In this document: positions 19,555 through 30,867 of the stretch, in pieces
Layout: each line of letters opens with the position of its first letter
How positions within the stretch are numbered: the stretch's first letter is position 1
DNA from: Diplonema japonicum
Taxonomy: Eukaryota > Euglenozoa > Diplonemea > Diplonemida > Diplonemidae
Reading direction: 5' to 3'
DNA: 64,000 nt
Assembly: GCA_964019335.1 (NCBI GenBank)
Contig: OZ025717.1
Coordinates: 428,669-492,668, forward strand
Program-made: the position numbers and the translations under genes
Notes under the pieces: model-generated
What the model was told of the DNA's origin: nothing
Seen by the model: only the letters and a program-made list of their open reading frames with translations
The model's database searches: none

Positions 19555-19703
19555 GCTGTTTGGTCTTTATCATTTTTTTTGTAGCCATCGGTTTTCTTAG
19601 TTATCTCCCTCCTTTGCCTCGATGCGGGGCCTATCTTCATGTTATTATTGCGGATGTTTTATGAGCCCTAAGCTTAGCTCAGCTACGCATACAGGTTGGT
19701 GTC

Positions 19704-20378
19704 ATGGATGCACGCACAGGAGGTGTGCAGAACGGTGTGTTTCTCACTAATGATGTGTACACCGAGCTTGTGAGAACTTCGGAGAAGTACGCGTCAGTGC
19801 TTGCGTCTGGGAAGCTGCGGGAGCCTGCGGACGAGTCCGCCTTGGGACTGACAACTAAGCTGATGGGATGTGTCTCTCTTGTTGAGATACGAGGCGACAT
19901 CATTTTCAAGCAAAGCAAGCACGTTGCTGGTTCGCAAGGACCACCCAAGAAGCTTCGTGGGCAGGGCGAAGCTTTCCAAGGGGTCCTTCACATTGAACAG
20001 AAGAGGCTTCTGATATTCAGGTCCGCAGAAGGGAGCTCACGATTGGTCCTTCAAATGCCGTTCTGCTCAGCTGATGGCAGTCTACTTGAGGTGCACCAGC
20101 ACCCTTCGTTGCTAGTTCTGTCCGACAACACAAGAGTGGTTGAGATATCGGTGACGAACAAGGATAGCCTTGAGGCTCTGCGTAACACGTTGTTCATGAG
20201 ACTTGCAGCACTGCAGAGTGGGCAAGTGAGATTTGCCCAGTCGCCCGTGAAACCTAGATCGCGAAGTACAGGTAGTGGTTCCCTATTCACACAATCACAA
20301 CAGGCCGCACACCAACCAGAAAGCAGACAAGACGGCAATCACCACCTTTGCCACGTGACGAGACAGGCCGGCCGGTAG
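19704..20378 (+). CDS. Unrecognised protein; C-terminal end uncertain
   Basis: A frame of 224 residues beginning MDARTGGVQNGVFLTNDVYTE. The central part alternates short strands (VSLVEIRGDIIF, GVLHIEQKRLLIFRS, RLVLQMPFCS, LLVLSDNTRVVEISV) and ends in a helix (SLEALRNTLFMRLAAL). That pattern resembles a PH-like or beta-sandwich domain, but I do not recognise a family. The C-terminal 40 residues are basic. A GT-AG intron could exist at about 20271-20302; removing it would continue the frame to about 20490 with a Pro/Arg-rich tail. I cannot decide between them. Confidence 0.5.
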   Translation: MDARTGGVQNGVFLTNDVYTELVRTSEKYASVLASGKLREPADESALGLTTKLMGCVSLVEIRGDIIFKQSKHVAGSQGPPKKLRGQGEAFQGVLHIEQKRLLIFRSAEGSSRLVLQMPFCSADGSLLEVHQHPSLLVLSDNTRVVEISVTNKDSLEALRNTLFMRLAALQSGQVRFAQSPVKPRSRSTGSGSLFTQSQQAAHQPESRQDGNHHLCHVTRQAGR

Positions 20379-20505
20379 CGCTGCCCTCTAACCAGGCCTG
20401 TGACCTTTTTTGTTTACACACACTCACACACCTTCAACGTCCGATGTCCAGTCTCCATAGTCCGTCCATCTCACACCTAAGAGGAGGGTAGGGGGTCCTA
20501 ATAAA

Positions 20506-22800
20506 ATGTCCGAACCGCCCAGCAAGAAGCGCGCGTTGGAAGGCGGCAAAGGTTCCCCCGTCGAGCAGGTGACTGGGTTTAAGAATGAAGCAGAGAAGGC
20601 AGAATTTATGGAAGTGGTAGGTCTGTTGCTGGGCAAGGTGCGAGAGGGTATCGATGTGTGGGATGAGCTGATCGAAAAGGGCGCCCAATGGTTCTTCGAC
20701 ACCCTGACCGGGATAAACCTCAGCAAGCTGAATGTGGGCGAGGCTACAGATGTCCTTGTGTTGCTCATTGCTGCGTATGAGAGCCTCGAGAAGGAAGAAG
20801 TAAGGAAGCACTTTCTATCAAGAGCTTCCGTACCTTTGTTCATGTCCCTTTCGAAAGGGAGGCGGGAGCTTGAAATTGCAGGCTTTGCGAAGCTTAAGAA
20901 ACCGTTGGCAAAAATGGAAAAGCAAATTGCAGCGGACCCAGATGCCATGATCGAAGAGAGGACTTACTTCCCAAATTTGGTAGCGTCGTTCCTGGACAGA
21001 CTGGCACAGTGCGAGCAGATGCTAAAGAGTAAAAAGGATAATAACATGGAAGAAGCCTCTATCATCTTGTGCAGCAGGTACTTGGAGTTTTTCTCGGATC
21101 TTTTGAGCCAGATGCCCACGAGAAGATTCCTCCATGCTTACTTCGATGATATTAATCTGTTGACCTACTGCACGACATCTTTCCTGTACCTGTCCGGTGC
21201 CTCCGAGCTGTTCAAAGGTCTCGTCAACCTCTTCGCAGCTGTCATGCAATTCCCTATCGAGAACCAGACTGCCGAAGCTCTAACCGCAAGCGACATCGAA
21301 ACTCAGCATTGTACCAGAGCTATGGTGTTCCAGAGAGTGGCGCATAAAAACTTCCCCGACAAGATGAAGCAGGCGTCCATGTGCAACCTCTCGATGCTCG
21401 ATGAGAAGACACAGCTCACCACTTTCATCGAAAAGCTCAACAACGATGAACTCAGAGAGCTATGCGGGCACCTGTGCATTCAAGACCCTGATATTTCAAG
21501 GAAGGTGAACCTCTCAAGAGGTTTTCTAACCGAAGCATTGGTCTTGCGACACAGCAAGCACCCTGATCACTCTGATCTCAACAAGGTGGCGCTGTACCCA
21601 GACGAGAGTGTGCTCTGGAACACCTCCATGACACCCTCTGAAAGCTATACCGGCAACTCTCCATTGGCACTTCCCAAGCTCAACCTGCAGTTCCTCAGCA
21701 TCCAAGACTATCTCCTGAGGAACTTCAAACTGATCCAGCTGGAGTCTGCTTACGAGATCAAAGAGGACGTTGTTGATGTGGTGACACGCATGGCCCCGGC
21801 GCACGGTCCTGGTGGCTTGCGGTACCAGGGGATGCACAGGATGGCACTGCCTATTTCGTCGATGCAAGTGATCAAGGTAGCACCCCCGCCCATAGGGTTC
21901 ACAAGACCTGCGCATGTGCGCGCGGACGTGCATTACACACTGGGGCGGGTGGCAAGATCATTACAGAATGTGCGGAGTGAATGGGATGCGCTTAGAATGC
22001 ACGATGTGCTGATCTTCGTTACGCTGGGGAGGCCGGAGCCGAACAGCCCCGACGAGAGGCGGCGGCTTGGAGTGGAGACCGTGCGGGGCGGAGAAGTGCT
22101 TGACATCAGAGACGATGACGGGAACGTGGCATCAGGGTACGACACAGGAGTCCGATTGGTGGGGGAGAACAGGCATATTAGAGTGGCCCTGGACCCAGTG
22201 GCTTACCAGAAGGACGCGCACACCGACGAGAAGCTTTACGAAAGATTCCACCTTATGATCCGTAGGAGGCCGCAGGAGAACAACTTCAAAGCCGTGCTCG
22301 ACACCATTAGAGACCTGATGAACCACCCAGCCACGATCCCGGATTGGCTGCATGATGTCTTCTTGGGCTATGGGGATGCTGATGGCGCACATTACAAAAA
22401 TCTCGAAAATCAAGATGAGGACTCTGAAGAAGAAGACGAAAAAGAGGAGCCTGTTATCATCAGATCACCCCGCGCTGCGGAGGAGCACTTCTTATATGAA
22501 TCAGACATCCCTAAGAAGCACGAAATCACCTTTAGCCCGCAGCAGGCAAAAGCCATCACGACAGCGCACCATCCCGGGCTGTCCCTGGTGGTAGGGCCTC
22601 CTGGTATGTAGCCTTTTCATTATCTATAAGCATTGCAGGTACTGGTAAGACAGACGTCGCAGTGCAGATCATCACAAATCTGTACCATAAATACCCCAAC
22701 CAGAATACGTTGATCATCACGCATAGCAATGCTGCTCTGAATGATATCTTCTCAAAAGTGATGTTGAAGGACGTGGACGAGAGGTATGGCAAAGCAGGAA

Positions 22801-22833
<33 letters not shown>

Positions 22834-24709
22834 CACTTGCTACGTTTAGGAAGAGGTGAAAAGGACTTGGAGACGAACAAGGACTTCAGCCGATGGGGAA
22901 GAGTCAATTACATGCTCGAAAGGCGTCAAGAGCTGCTGAAGAGGGTTGAGAAATTGTGTGATGCTGTCGAGGTGGACACGGGCTTCGCAAACACGTGCGA
23001 GGCGGCGGGTAACTTCTTCAAGCACCATGTCGAGAGCAGGTGGGAGAGGTTCATGCGGGATGTCGAGAAGTCAAGAGAGAGTGAGAAAACGGCAAGACGG
23101 GTAGTGGCGTTGTTCCCCTTCGAGAAGTATTTCAAGGATGCCAGCAAGCCGCTGTGGGAGCGTGCGGATTCGTTCGAGAATGCAATGGCAACGGCCCACC
23201 AGGCATGGGTACATCTCACAAGGGTTTTCAATGAGGTTGCTGACTGTCGTGCATTTGAGCTGCTCAGAACCTCCGGCGACCGTGGGGACTACCTCCTCAC
23301 CAAGCAAGCTAAGATCATCGCCATGACCTGCACACACGCTGCGCTGAAGCGACGCGACTTCCTGAAGCTGGGCTTCCGCTACGACAACCTGATCATGGAG
23401 GAGGCCGCGCAGATCTTGGAGGTAGAGACCTTCATCCCAATGGTGCTCCAGAAGCCCCTCGAGAACGGGAAGAGCAGACTGAAGAGAGTGGTGTTGATCG
23501 GTGACCACAACCAGCTGCCGCCTGTTGTGAAGAACCCGACTTTCCAGAAGTACTGCAAAATGGAGCAGTCCATGTTCACCAGGTTTGTCAGGCTAGGCGT
23601 GCCCACTACGCAACTTGATGCGCAGGTATGGAAAACAGCAAACACCTTAACCAATACCGATACAGGGCCGTATGCGCCGCCAACTCGCCGACCTCTTCCG
23701 CTGGCGCTACACAAGCCTCAGCGACCTTCCTCACGTTGCTGCCCCTACTTTCCAGAAAGCCAACGGCGGCTTCTCTTCTGTTTTCCAGTGCATCAACGTC
23801 GAAGGCGCGAAGGAGTCGCAGCCCCAACCACACTTCTACCAAAACGTCAAGGAAGCTGAGTTCATCGTGGCGACCTACATGTTCATGAGACTGCTTGGGT
23901 ACGAGTCAGGTATGTTGCAGAGGGAAAAAAAAAAAAAAAAAAAAAAGACAAAATCACGATCCTGACGACGTATCAGGGACAGAAGCACTTAATCAAGGAC
24001 GTGCTTAACTTCAGGTGCAAAGCAGGTGTGTCAAGGGGACGAAAGCTTTTTTTAATACCTCCTCAAGGTTCGTACTACGGTGTGCATCCCAGGGTGAGTA
24101 CAGTGGATAAGTATCAAGGGCAACAGAACGACTTTGTTCTGCTGTCGCTGGTGAGGACAGAGAAGGTAGGACATCTGCGTGATATCAGGAGATTGGTGGT
24201 AGCCTTGTCGAGGGCAAGGCTGGGGCTGTATGTGTTTGGGAAGGTGGAGCTGTTCAAGGATGTGTGGGAGTTGCAAAGGGCATTTGGAGAGCTGATGAAG
24301 GCACCAACGCAGCTGGCAGTGTGCATCAACGAAATGAAGAAGGGGACAGAAAGGGTGGCTGAGGATCCCGGCGAGAGTCAAATGGTCTGTTGCTGTTACT
24401 CAATCACAACGCCTTAACAAAACACAGATCGCTACTTTTGAGCAGCTCAGTTCCACAGTCTCGAAGATGGAGGCTATGGTTGTTACTGAAGACATGCGGA
24501 AGGCAGCTGCTGGGAAGCAATCTGAACAGCACGCAAAACCTGCCCCTCGACAGCAGGTCACTTCTGATGCTGAAAAAAGCCGGACATTTGCAGAATCTTC
24601 CACCTGGCAAGGTGAACGTCCAGGGTGGTACTTCGGAACTGGGCGGGACGGCCTTGGCTACTACCTCGACGAAGCTGGCACGGAAAGCCTCCAGCGACAG
24701 GGGAAATAG
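20506..24709 (+). CDS. AQR: Intron-binding protein aquarius (spliceosomal helicase AQR)
   Basis: Seven exons (20506-22603, 22639-22783, 22833-23625, 23666-23909, 23948-24025, 24068-24384, 24428-24709) give about 1,318 residues. The N-terminal two thirds is an armadillo-type and beta-barrel scaffold (MPTRRFLHAYFDD, LALPKLNLQFLSIQDYLLRN, RRPQENNFKAVLDTIRDLMN). The C-terminal SF1 helicase begins at GPPGTGKTD and continues with NAALN, DERHLLRLG, DFSRWGRVNYML, MEEAAQILEVETF, GDHNQLPPVV, TVDKYQGQQND and VALSRARLGLY. AQR binds introns in the activated spliceosome (intron-binding complex). Its own introns are 35-49 nt; those at 22784-22832 and 23910-23947 carry poly-A rather than pyrimidine before the AG. 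The fifth intron (24026-24067) is in frame and was inferred from alignment to conserved family order. The N-terminus is shorter than animal AQR; the C-terminal tail is not conserved. Confidence 0.93.
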
Positions 24710-25246
24710 AATCGAAGGAGAAGAGAAAAAAAAAACCACGCAAGCGTTCAAAGGTTCATACAGCCTTTCTTGACCACTACGGATAACAAGACATGGTGTT
24801 TTTTTTTTTTTTTATCAGGGGGTGAAAAAAAGTCAAATAGTAAAAGGGATGGGGAACGGGGGGGTTTTTTATACCCCCACTTTTTTTTCTCTTTTTTTTC
24901 CACCATTTTTTTGCCCCCTTTTTTCTTTTATTCCATTCCTTTACATCTCATGCTCCGCTTTCTGCGGGGAAAAAAATCATCGTGCGTCATGTCCTCGTCA
25001 CCTTGTCGCCACACTTTACACACCATCTTTAAAAAAAAGAAGAAAAAAACCAACATAAATTAACTACAGTTACGCGAGTCAGTAAACGAGCATGTGAGAT
25101 TAAAATGGAACAGTCGAACCGATGCCCCTCAAGTAGGTGACGCGGGTGCGTTCACACCCTCACCTGTAGTATGTTCCCGTGTTTAGTATTACATATATTT
25201 TTCTTAGCACCCCTGCACTACTGTGGACAGTGCTGCGGCAGGCAGC
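24710..25246. other. Intergenic spacer, homopolymer-rich
   Basis: Runs of T (24798-24813, 24887-24900) and A/AAG. An ATG at 25104 is followed by only a few codons before a stop unless spliced; it could be part of an untranslated leader. No repeat or gene seen. Confidence 0.3.
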
Positions 25247-27171
25247 ATGTTATTCACCCCCGTCAGGGGTGGTGGCCACGAAGTCAGCGCCCTCCAGGCA
25301 GACCGCGAGGTGTGCTCATGCTTTCCTCCAAAAAGAAAACAACTAAAAACCAGATGCTGGAAAGTAGGGTCGCTGCACTCACAGCAGAGGTGAAGGCAGC
25401 CGCAAGTGAAATGCAAGAAGCGAAAATGAAGGGGCAGGGCCTCTTTCGCAACGAGGAGCGCACCATAAGCCCCCCAAGGGGAAGGCTTGGACAACCGCAT
25501 TTCAGTGAGCTGCAGCAAGTCTCCGTAGCAGAACGCACAAGCAGCTCAGAAAACAGAATACCGAAAGCCGCTCTTGACTCCTTTTTCGCGGAGAACAAAG
25601 AGTACCACACCAACAGCACACGGGCTTTCTTCACAACGAGCCCCCTGCAAGCATTGCTGCACCACTGCGAAGCTCATTCGTATACTTACCACGACCATGA
25701 CTTCGACACCGATGCAGCTGACCCTGTGCTCGCAGCGTCTTGCAGAGGTGATGTTAGTTACCATAGACCGAAGGGCCTTGGCATGACAGCTCTGTTCGGA
25801 CGGACTGGTGATGCACCACACGTAGCTGACATCGACTGGGGCCCCACCGACCTTGGCCATTGGTTAGTAAGCGTTTTGGCTGTCGTCATCCAGGAATTCA
25901 GTGCTCAAGGCCGCGAGGCTCAGAAAGATCCCGGAACAGCACGCGACATGGGAGGCGTGCGTTACATGGTGCAGCCAAGTACGCAGAACGGCCCGGGGAT
26001 ATACTCTGTGCGCCTCTTTATCGATTCTAAATGGAGGTACGTGCTGGTGGACGATAAGATGCCTTGCGACGCCACGGGTCGTCCCCTGCTCCCCACCATG
26101 AAGGACCCAAATGGCGGTTTCTTCCTGTTGCTTATCTTAAAGGCATTCGCGAAGCTCTCGGGGGGGTACTCTTCTCTGATGGTCACAAGTGTTCTGAACA
26201 AGCTGCCAAGCAAAGGTCTGGGTCACCCATACGGCGAGCTGTCCCAGGCGCTGTGCGACATGTCGGGTGGTGTCCCATTGGTTCCTGCCTTGCCCCATCC
26301 AAGATCGGAGAAGTTCCTGCCGCCATGGAGTCAAGGGGCAACGCAGAAGGAAAGAGCGGAAGCTCTGGAAAGGTTCTGCGATCTATACTGGGACTATATG
26401 GACGACCTTTTGGTGGACATATCAGCAGAGGTAGTGACAGTGCCCTTTCAGAACGGCAACGGGCTGAAGAAGGGCGGTGTTTATAGGGTATTAGAAACTG
26501 TGTGTGCAGAGGTTCCTGCGGTAGAAGGCAGAAAAGTACTGCGCTTGCTGAGGCTGCATGCTCCGTACACATGCACTGCATGGCAGGGGCCGTGGGCGCC
26601 TGATTCTCATGAATGGCGAGAGGCACCAAGGCTAAAGGAGGTGCTGTGTCCACGGACAGAGTTGGACGGGTCGTTCTGGATTGAGTTTGTGGACTTCCTG
26701 AACCACTTCGAGTACGTGTCTGCGGTGAAGATGTTTACAGGGTGGAACGAGCTGAGCCTTACAGGAGAGCTTTACCCTGAGATGGACCCTTACAAGCCAA
26801 AATATCGCGTGCAGTTGACGCAGGGGTGTAAAGTGTTCGTGGCGATCCAGCAGAGGGACCCACGGGCTGCGTCACATCTTGCAACACCCGCAGGTGATGC
26901 CAATGTGCTGCCCGACTTCATTTTTGAAGTCAACCTTGAACACGGAAGCACAAAACCTGCGCTGGTCCCCAGAGAGGCAGATATCAATTTTGCACCTCAC
27001 CTTTCACACGGACCTCTGCCGAAGTGGGGCATGACTACCCTGCAAGCAGGCGAGTACACCATCACCCCCATCTGCACCAACATGGACCTGTTCGATGACG
27101 CAAGCTACACCCTCCGTGTCTTTGCCCAGTCCGCCTTTGTTCTTGTTGAGAAGCAAGGCCTCCCTATGTAA
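25247..27171 (+). CDS. Calpain-like protein lacking the catalytic triad
   Basis: Exons 25247-25309 and 25354-27171 (44-nt intron) give about 626 residues; splicing joins a helical N-terminus SALQADRE to MLESRVAALTAEV. The calpain papain-like core follows, and the C-terminus has C2-like beta-sandwich regions (CKVFVAIQQRDP, GEYTITPICTN). Calpains are Ca-regulated cysteine proteases; the family triad is Cys-His-Asn. Here the GDCW position reads LGHW (His codon 25858-25860), the KGHAY position reads KGGVY (Gly at about 26476) and the RNPW position reads HAPY (Ala at about 26560). All three are changed while flanking motifs persist (LRLHAPYTCTAWQGPWA, WIEFVDFLNHFEYV). It is therefore a pseudoprotease, like several eukaryotic calpain-like proteins. 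The start is inferred: a frame from 25171 is also open but unlike a calpain. Confidence 0.8.
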
Positions 27172-27345
27172 TCCTGCCCCCCTAGATTGCTCGTTATCTG
27201 TATAGAACTAATATTTTCCGAACGGCAAGATACTTGGCCGGTACCCTTACGCGCCCCTATGTTGTATTCGATGATTATGATTTTTTTTTTGTTTGTGTGC
27301 ACTATAATACAAATTACCATTAGGTGTTTACCCCCCTCCCCTTAC

Positions 27346-30300
27346 ATGAAATGGGAAGCAGGGAATACGTGCTATTTTCTACAGGAAAATGGAGTCTGGG
27401 GCAGAGGTGTTGTAGTGGAGTGGGATAGCAAACTCCGATTGGGTGTATGTCGGGGTGAAGACGGCGCAGAGGCAGAGGTGGGAGAGAAGGAAATGAGAAT
27501 GATGGAAGAGAGTAAGGAAGTGACTGATTTGATAGATTTGATTGCGCCTCATGAGGGTAACATCACCGAGGCTGTGTTTGGGGCGGTGAAGAAGGGTCGT
27601 GATGTGATGTTGTGTGGGAGAGCTACGCTGTTCCTGAACCCGAACTCGTTTTCTGAAACGTATCACCCGCGCAATGTGAACGCCACAACCGACACTCCGA
27701 ACTTGTGGGATATTGCAAAGCGTGCTCGCTCTGAGGCAATGTCAACCTCTTTCTCGCAATGTATACTCCCTTTCGGAGTCTCCGGTTCGGGTCAAACAGA
27801 AACCGCCAAAATCCTCACCCGATACTTACTGTACTCCAGCTCTGAGCGTCTTGGGAAAACTGTCGGCTGCGTGAACATGCTTCTCGACTGTTTTACATGT
27901 GCTGTCTCCGACACGAGCACCAACTCGTCGAAAGCGCACCGTGTGTACGAGGTAGCCTACGGCAAGCACTCCGGTCTTGTGGAGGGAGTCACAGCGAAGT
28001 GCTTCAACCTTGACCTCGAATGCATTGGGCTTCAGGGCGGTGTTGCGTACCATGCTTTCAATCTTCTCGCCACTGGCTCCAACCCTGAGATCTATTCCCT
28101 CCCTGCGCAAGATGACCCCCCTTCCGGGTCCATGTTCACAACGAAGGACGACTTCCTTGCAGTCCAATCAGCATTGGAGACCATCGGCGTCTCTGAACTG
28201 GACCGCCACACCATTTGGTCTGTCTTGGCCAGCATCTTCCACATCCAGCGAGGCAATATGGAACTTGCCAGTACCTGCTTGAGCCTGCCCCTGTCAGTCT
28301 TTACGGGTCTAGATGTTCCGAGAGCAGTGTTTTGCAAGCTGTTGTACTCTGCCCTATTCAGTAAGATCCTCGCATGGTGCAACAAGGGGATCCAAGAAGC
28401 CATACCATTCACCAATACCAGCGGCACAGTGTCGGTCCACGTGGCTGATTTTGGTGGTGCTTTTGCTACCAACGGTGCAAGCAGGAAGCATCAGTTGTAT
28501 CTGAACACAGTGCACGAAGTGCTGCGAAGAACATTCGCAACTGAGATGCTGGACAGGCCTTACGAAATGTGCCTCAGGGAAGGCATCAGTCTCTCTAGGC
28601 CGCAGTACGAGGGGAACACTAGTGTGGTGGCAATGTTGACAGGGAGTAACGGTGTTCTGGATGGAATGAGTAAGGCGGCAAAACGGGGAGCAGGCGTGGC
28701 GGGTGTGAGGGAAGAAATACGCAAGAGGTGTTTTGGCAACCCCTTTTATTCCGTAGATGATCAGGAAGGGCGTATAGCCAGGCTGATGCACTCGCAGGAC
28801 AGCGTGGCATACTCATTGACTGAAGAGGAGTGCCTCGCACTTGCCGGGCTTGACATGGTGCCCAGTGCACTGGAAGTGCTCCACACTAGCACGGATGATG
28901 TTGTGAAGTCTTTGACTGGTGATCTGTCGTACTTCGGTACTCACGAAGAGTTTCTAAGTGCTCTTGACAGTGTCGGCTCCCTTCTCGCTGCATCCACAAC
29001 TCACTGGGTGTGCTGCATCCCGACCACAACACCGGAAGTAACCTCCCGAAGCTTGTTCGGCACGTACATCATGCCCTTGACCATCCTGCAGAAGCATGGG
29101 TACCCAGTTTCCTTTACGCACTTTCAATTTCTTGCCAAGTACCGACCACTCCTCAGCGAACTAGACAAACCGCAAGGTCCGTCACAAGACCTCTCTGTGG
29201 CCAGGTCACGTGTCTTTTCTCCGACTGGCTCCCCAGTGCGCCCGCACTACGGAACAGGAGATATGGGGCTCTGCAGCCGGATATTAGACGCTGCACAAGT
29301 GGGAGGCACGTACGACAGCAAAGTGACATTCTCAAAAGTCTTCCTTATGTACCATAGCTACAAGGCACTGGAGGCCGCCCTTGACGTAATCCTCGACCAG
29401 CATGCCGAACTGGTACAAGCTTTCAGCCGTTGTGTTCCTGCAATGGACGTCCTCAAGGAAAGGGTTTTAAATGCCCACGCACCACAAGTACTGGAGTTAC
29501 GAGAGAGCGTTCGCAAGGTGCTGCAGCTGGAGCAAGTGCGGGGCGTTGTAGAAAAGGAGGAAGAACTTGCTGGCAGGTCACAAATCGAGGAAGAAGCGGA
29601 CCTTATGCTGGTCGAAGTCGCAAACGACTTTGTAGAAGAATTCCTAGCAGCTCGGGTTGCAGAATGTGAAGGGCAAGAAGGTCTCTACAGGGAAGCATTG
29701 GAAGAGGAGGAAGAAGAGGTACGCGAAGAGCTGTACTGGCTCCTGCTGGACCATGTCGAGGTACAGCTTCACACCGAGGAGGTGCAGCAGCGTGCCGAGA
29801 CTATCTCTGAAGAACACGAAGCCTTCGCCGAAATCATGCACGAACGCCTCGTCAGCTTCACCGAGGCAAGGCTGGCTGAGGAAGAAGTTGCGGAGGAAGA
29901 GGAGCGCGCTATGCTTCAGATCGAGGAAGACAACTTCCGTGAACAAGTGGCATGGGTGCGCGCAGAGGAAGCTAAAGAGTACATCATAGAAGAAGAACCC
30001 ATCGAAAGGGATGCTGTGGAGAAAGAGCAGAAAAACACATGGGCAGACCTAGTGGAAGAGATGCAGTTTGCTTATACAGAAATTGCAACCGAAGAGCTAC
30101 TACTGGACGAGGAGATTGAGAGGTACGGCTATAGAGGTGTGGGCGGCATAATGCAAGAGGAGGCGGCTGCATGGCAGTTCATAACAGCACAGCGTGTGCC
30201 CGTTGAGGTGACGTACTTCACGCAGCAGCTGTCGACACGACACAGTTACAATGAGACAGCTGCACGCGACAACGTCAGACGGCAGGAGTACGACTCTCGT

Positions 30301-30867
30301 GCCCGCCTCGCGTCACTCTTGCGCATCTCGCTCCTTCCCATCGAGGTTGCAAAGTGCTACAAAGCATCTCTCGCTCTGCGCGACGTGCTCGAGTCCGACG
30401 AAGCGATTGACCGTGCAGCTGTTGTCTACGCTGCTCTCACCTCGCGAAAGGACATGCTGGTGCTGGGGAGGGGACATGAATCAGAACCCGGGCATAGACG
30501 TATCATAGAAAAGCTCCAAAGAAACGGCGTGAGACGGCTGGTCGCCATGAAGCGGCAGTTCTACAACGTGCTCAACGAACAGCAGTGCAGACAGGTGATG
30601 GAGAACCTCGAAGGAATCCAGAGGGATGAGATACATAGCAGGCTGCTGCTGCAGAAAAACTTCACGACAACGATAGCTAGGTGCATTGTGAAATTCGAAG
30701 TTGGTAAAAAGCGGCTTTGCGACGTGTACCGTGCGAGGGTGTACAGTATGGTCGAGGCAGACGCAAGGAATGAGGAACACGTCAGGCGGCACTACGAAAC
30801 TCTTCGTGCATCGAGGGGACGTGCAGACCACATCTTCGCCACGCTCGGTTCTGCTGCGTGCGTGTAG
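27346..30867 (+). CDS. Myosin-like protein with degenerate motor and Glu-rich tail
   Basis: About 1,173 residues, no intron. An SH3-like N-terminus (NGVWGRGVVVEWDSK) leads into a motor-like region. There, PNLWDIAKRARSEAM...CILPFGVSGSGQTETAKILTRYLLY mirrors the myosin P-loop and helix, but the essential Lys of GESGAGKT is Gln (GVSGSGQT, codon near 27796). Switch I (usual NxNSSRFGK) reads STNSSKAHR and switch II (DxxGFE) reads ADFGGA. A relay/converter remnant with SKVFLMYHSYKALEAAL is near residues 670-700. The remaining ~480 residues are a Glu/Ala-rich helical, probably coiled-coil, tail. Nucleotide binding is probably lost, so the head may work as a structural adaptor. The start at 27346 is the ATG closest to the conserved region; earlier in-frame codons lie in T-rich DNA. 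Confidence 0.75.
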   Translation: MKWEAGNTCYFLQENGVWGRGVVVEWDSKLRLGVCRGEDGAEAEVGEKEMRMMEESKEVTDLIDLIAPHEGNITEAVFGAVKKGRDVMLCGRATLFLNPNSFSETYHPRNVNATTDTPNLWDIAKRARSEAMSTSFSQCILPFGVSGSGQTETAKILTRYLLYSSSERLGKTVGCVNMLLDCFTCAVSDTSTNSSKAHRVYEVAYGKHSGLVEGVTAKCFNLDLECIGLQGGVAYHAFNLLATGSNPEIYSLPAQDDPPSGSMFTTKDDFLAVQSALETIGVSELDRHTIWSVLASIFHIQRGNMELASTCLSLPLSVFTGLDVPRAVFCKLLYSALFSKILAWCNKGIQEAIPFTNTSGTVSVHVADFGGAFATNGASRKHQLYLNTVHEVLRRTFATEMLDRPYEMCLREGISLSRPQYEGNTSVVAMLTGSNGVLDGMSKAAKRGAGVAGVREEIRKRCFGNPFYSVDDQEGRIARLMHSQDSVAYSLTEEECLALAGLDMVPSALEVLHTSTDDVVKSLTGDLSYFGTHEEFLSALDSVGSLLAASTTHWVCCIPTTTPEVTSRSLFGTYIMPLTILQKHGYPVSFTHFQFLAKYRPLLSELDKPQGPSQDLSVARSRVFSPTGSPVRPHYGTGDMGLCSRILDAAQVGGTYDSKVTFSKVFLMYHSYKALEAALDVILDQHAELVQAFSRCVPAMDVLKERVLNAHAPQVLELRESVRKVLQLEQVRGVVEKEEELAGRSQIEEEADLMLVEVANDFVEEFLAARVAECEGQEGLYREALEEEEEEVREELYWLLLDHVEVQLHTEEVQQRAETISEEHEAFAEIMHERLVSFTEARLAEEEVAEEEERAMLQIEEDNFREQVAWVRAEEAKEYIIEEEPIERDAVEKEQKNTWADLVEEMQFAYTEIATEELLLDEEIERYGYRGVGGIMQEEAAAWQFITAQRVPVEVTYFTQQLSTRHSYNETAARDNVRRQEYDSRARLASLLRISLLPIEVAKCYKASLALRDVLESDEAIDRAAVVYAALTSRKDMLVLGRGHESEPGHRRIIEKLQRNGVRRLVAMKRQFYNVLNEQQCRQVMENLEGIQRDEIHSRLLLQKNFTTTIARCIVKFEVGKKRLCDVYRARVYSMVEADARNEEHVRRHYETLRASRGRADHIFATLGSAACV

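Noticed and set aside
25171-25246. Upstream start for the calpain-like gene (hydrophobic leader)
   Set aside because: The stretch reads as untranslated or intronic; the spliced reading from 25247 restores a coherent helix.
27187-27345. Upstream start for the myosin-like gene
   Set aside because: Begins at a non-ATG codon, hydrophobic by T-richness, with no family similarity.
8805-30867. Pseudoenzymes as ordinary pseudogenes
   Set aside because: Frames are long and uninterrupted, introns splice cleanly and non-catalytic family strings are well preserved.
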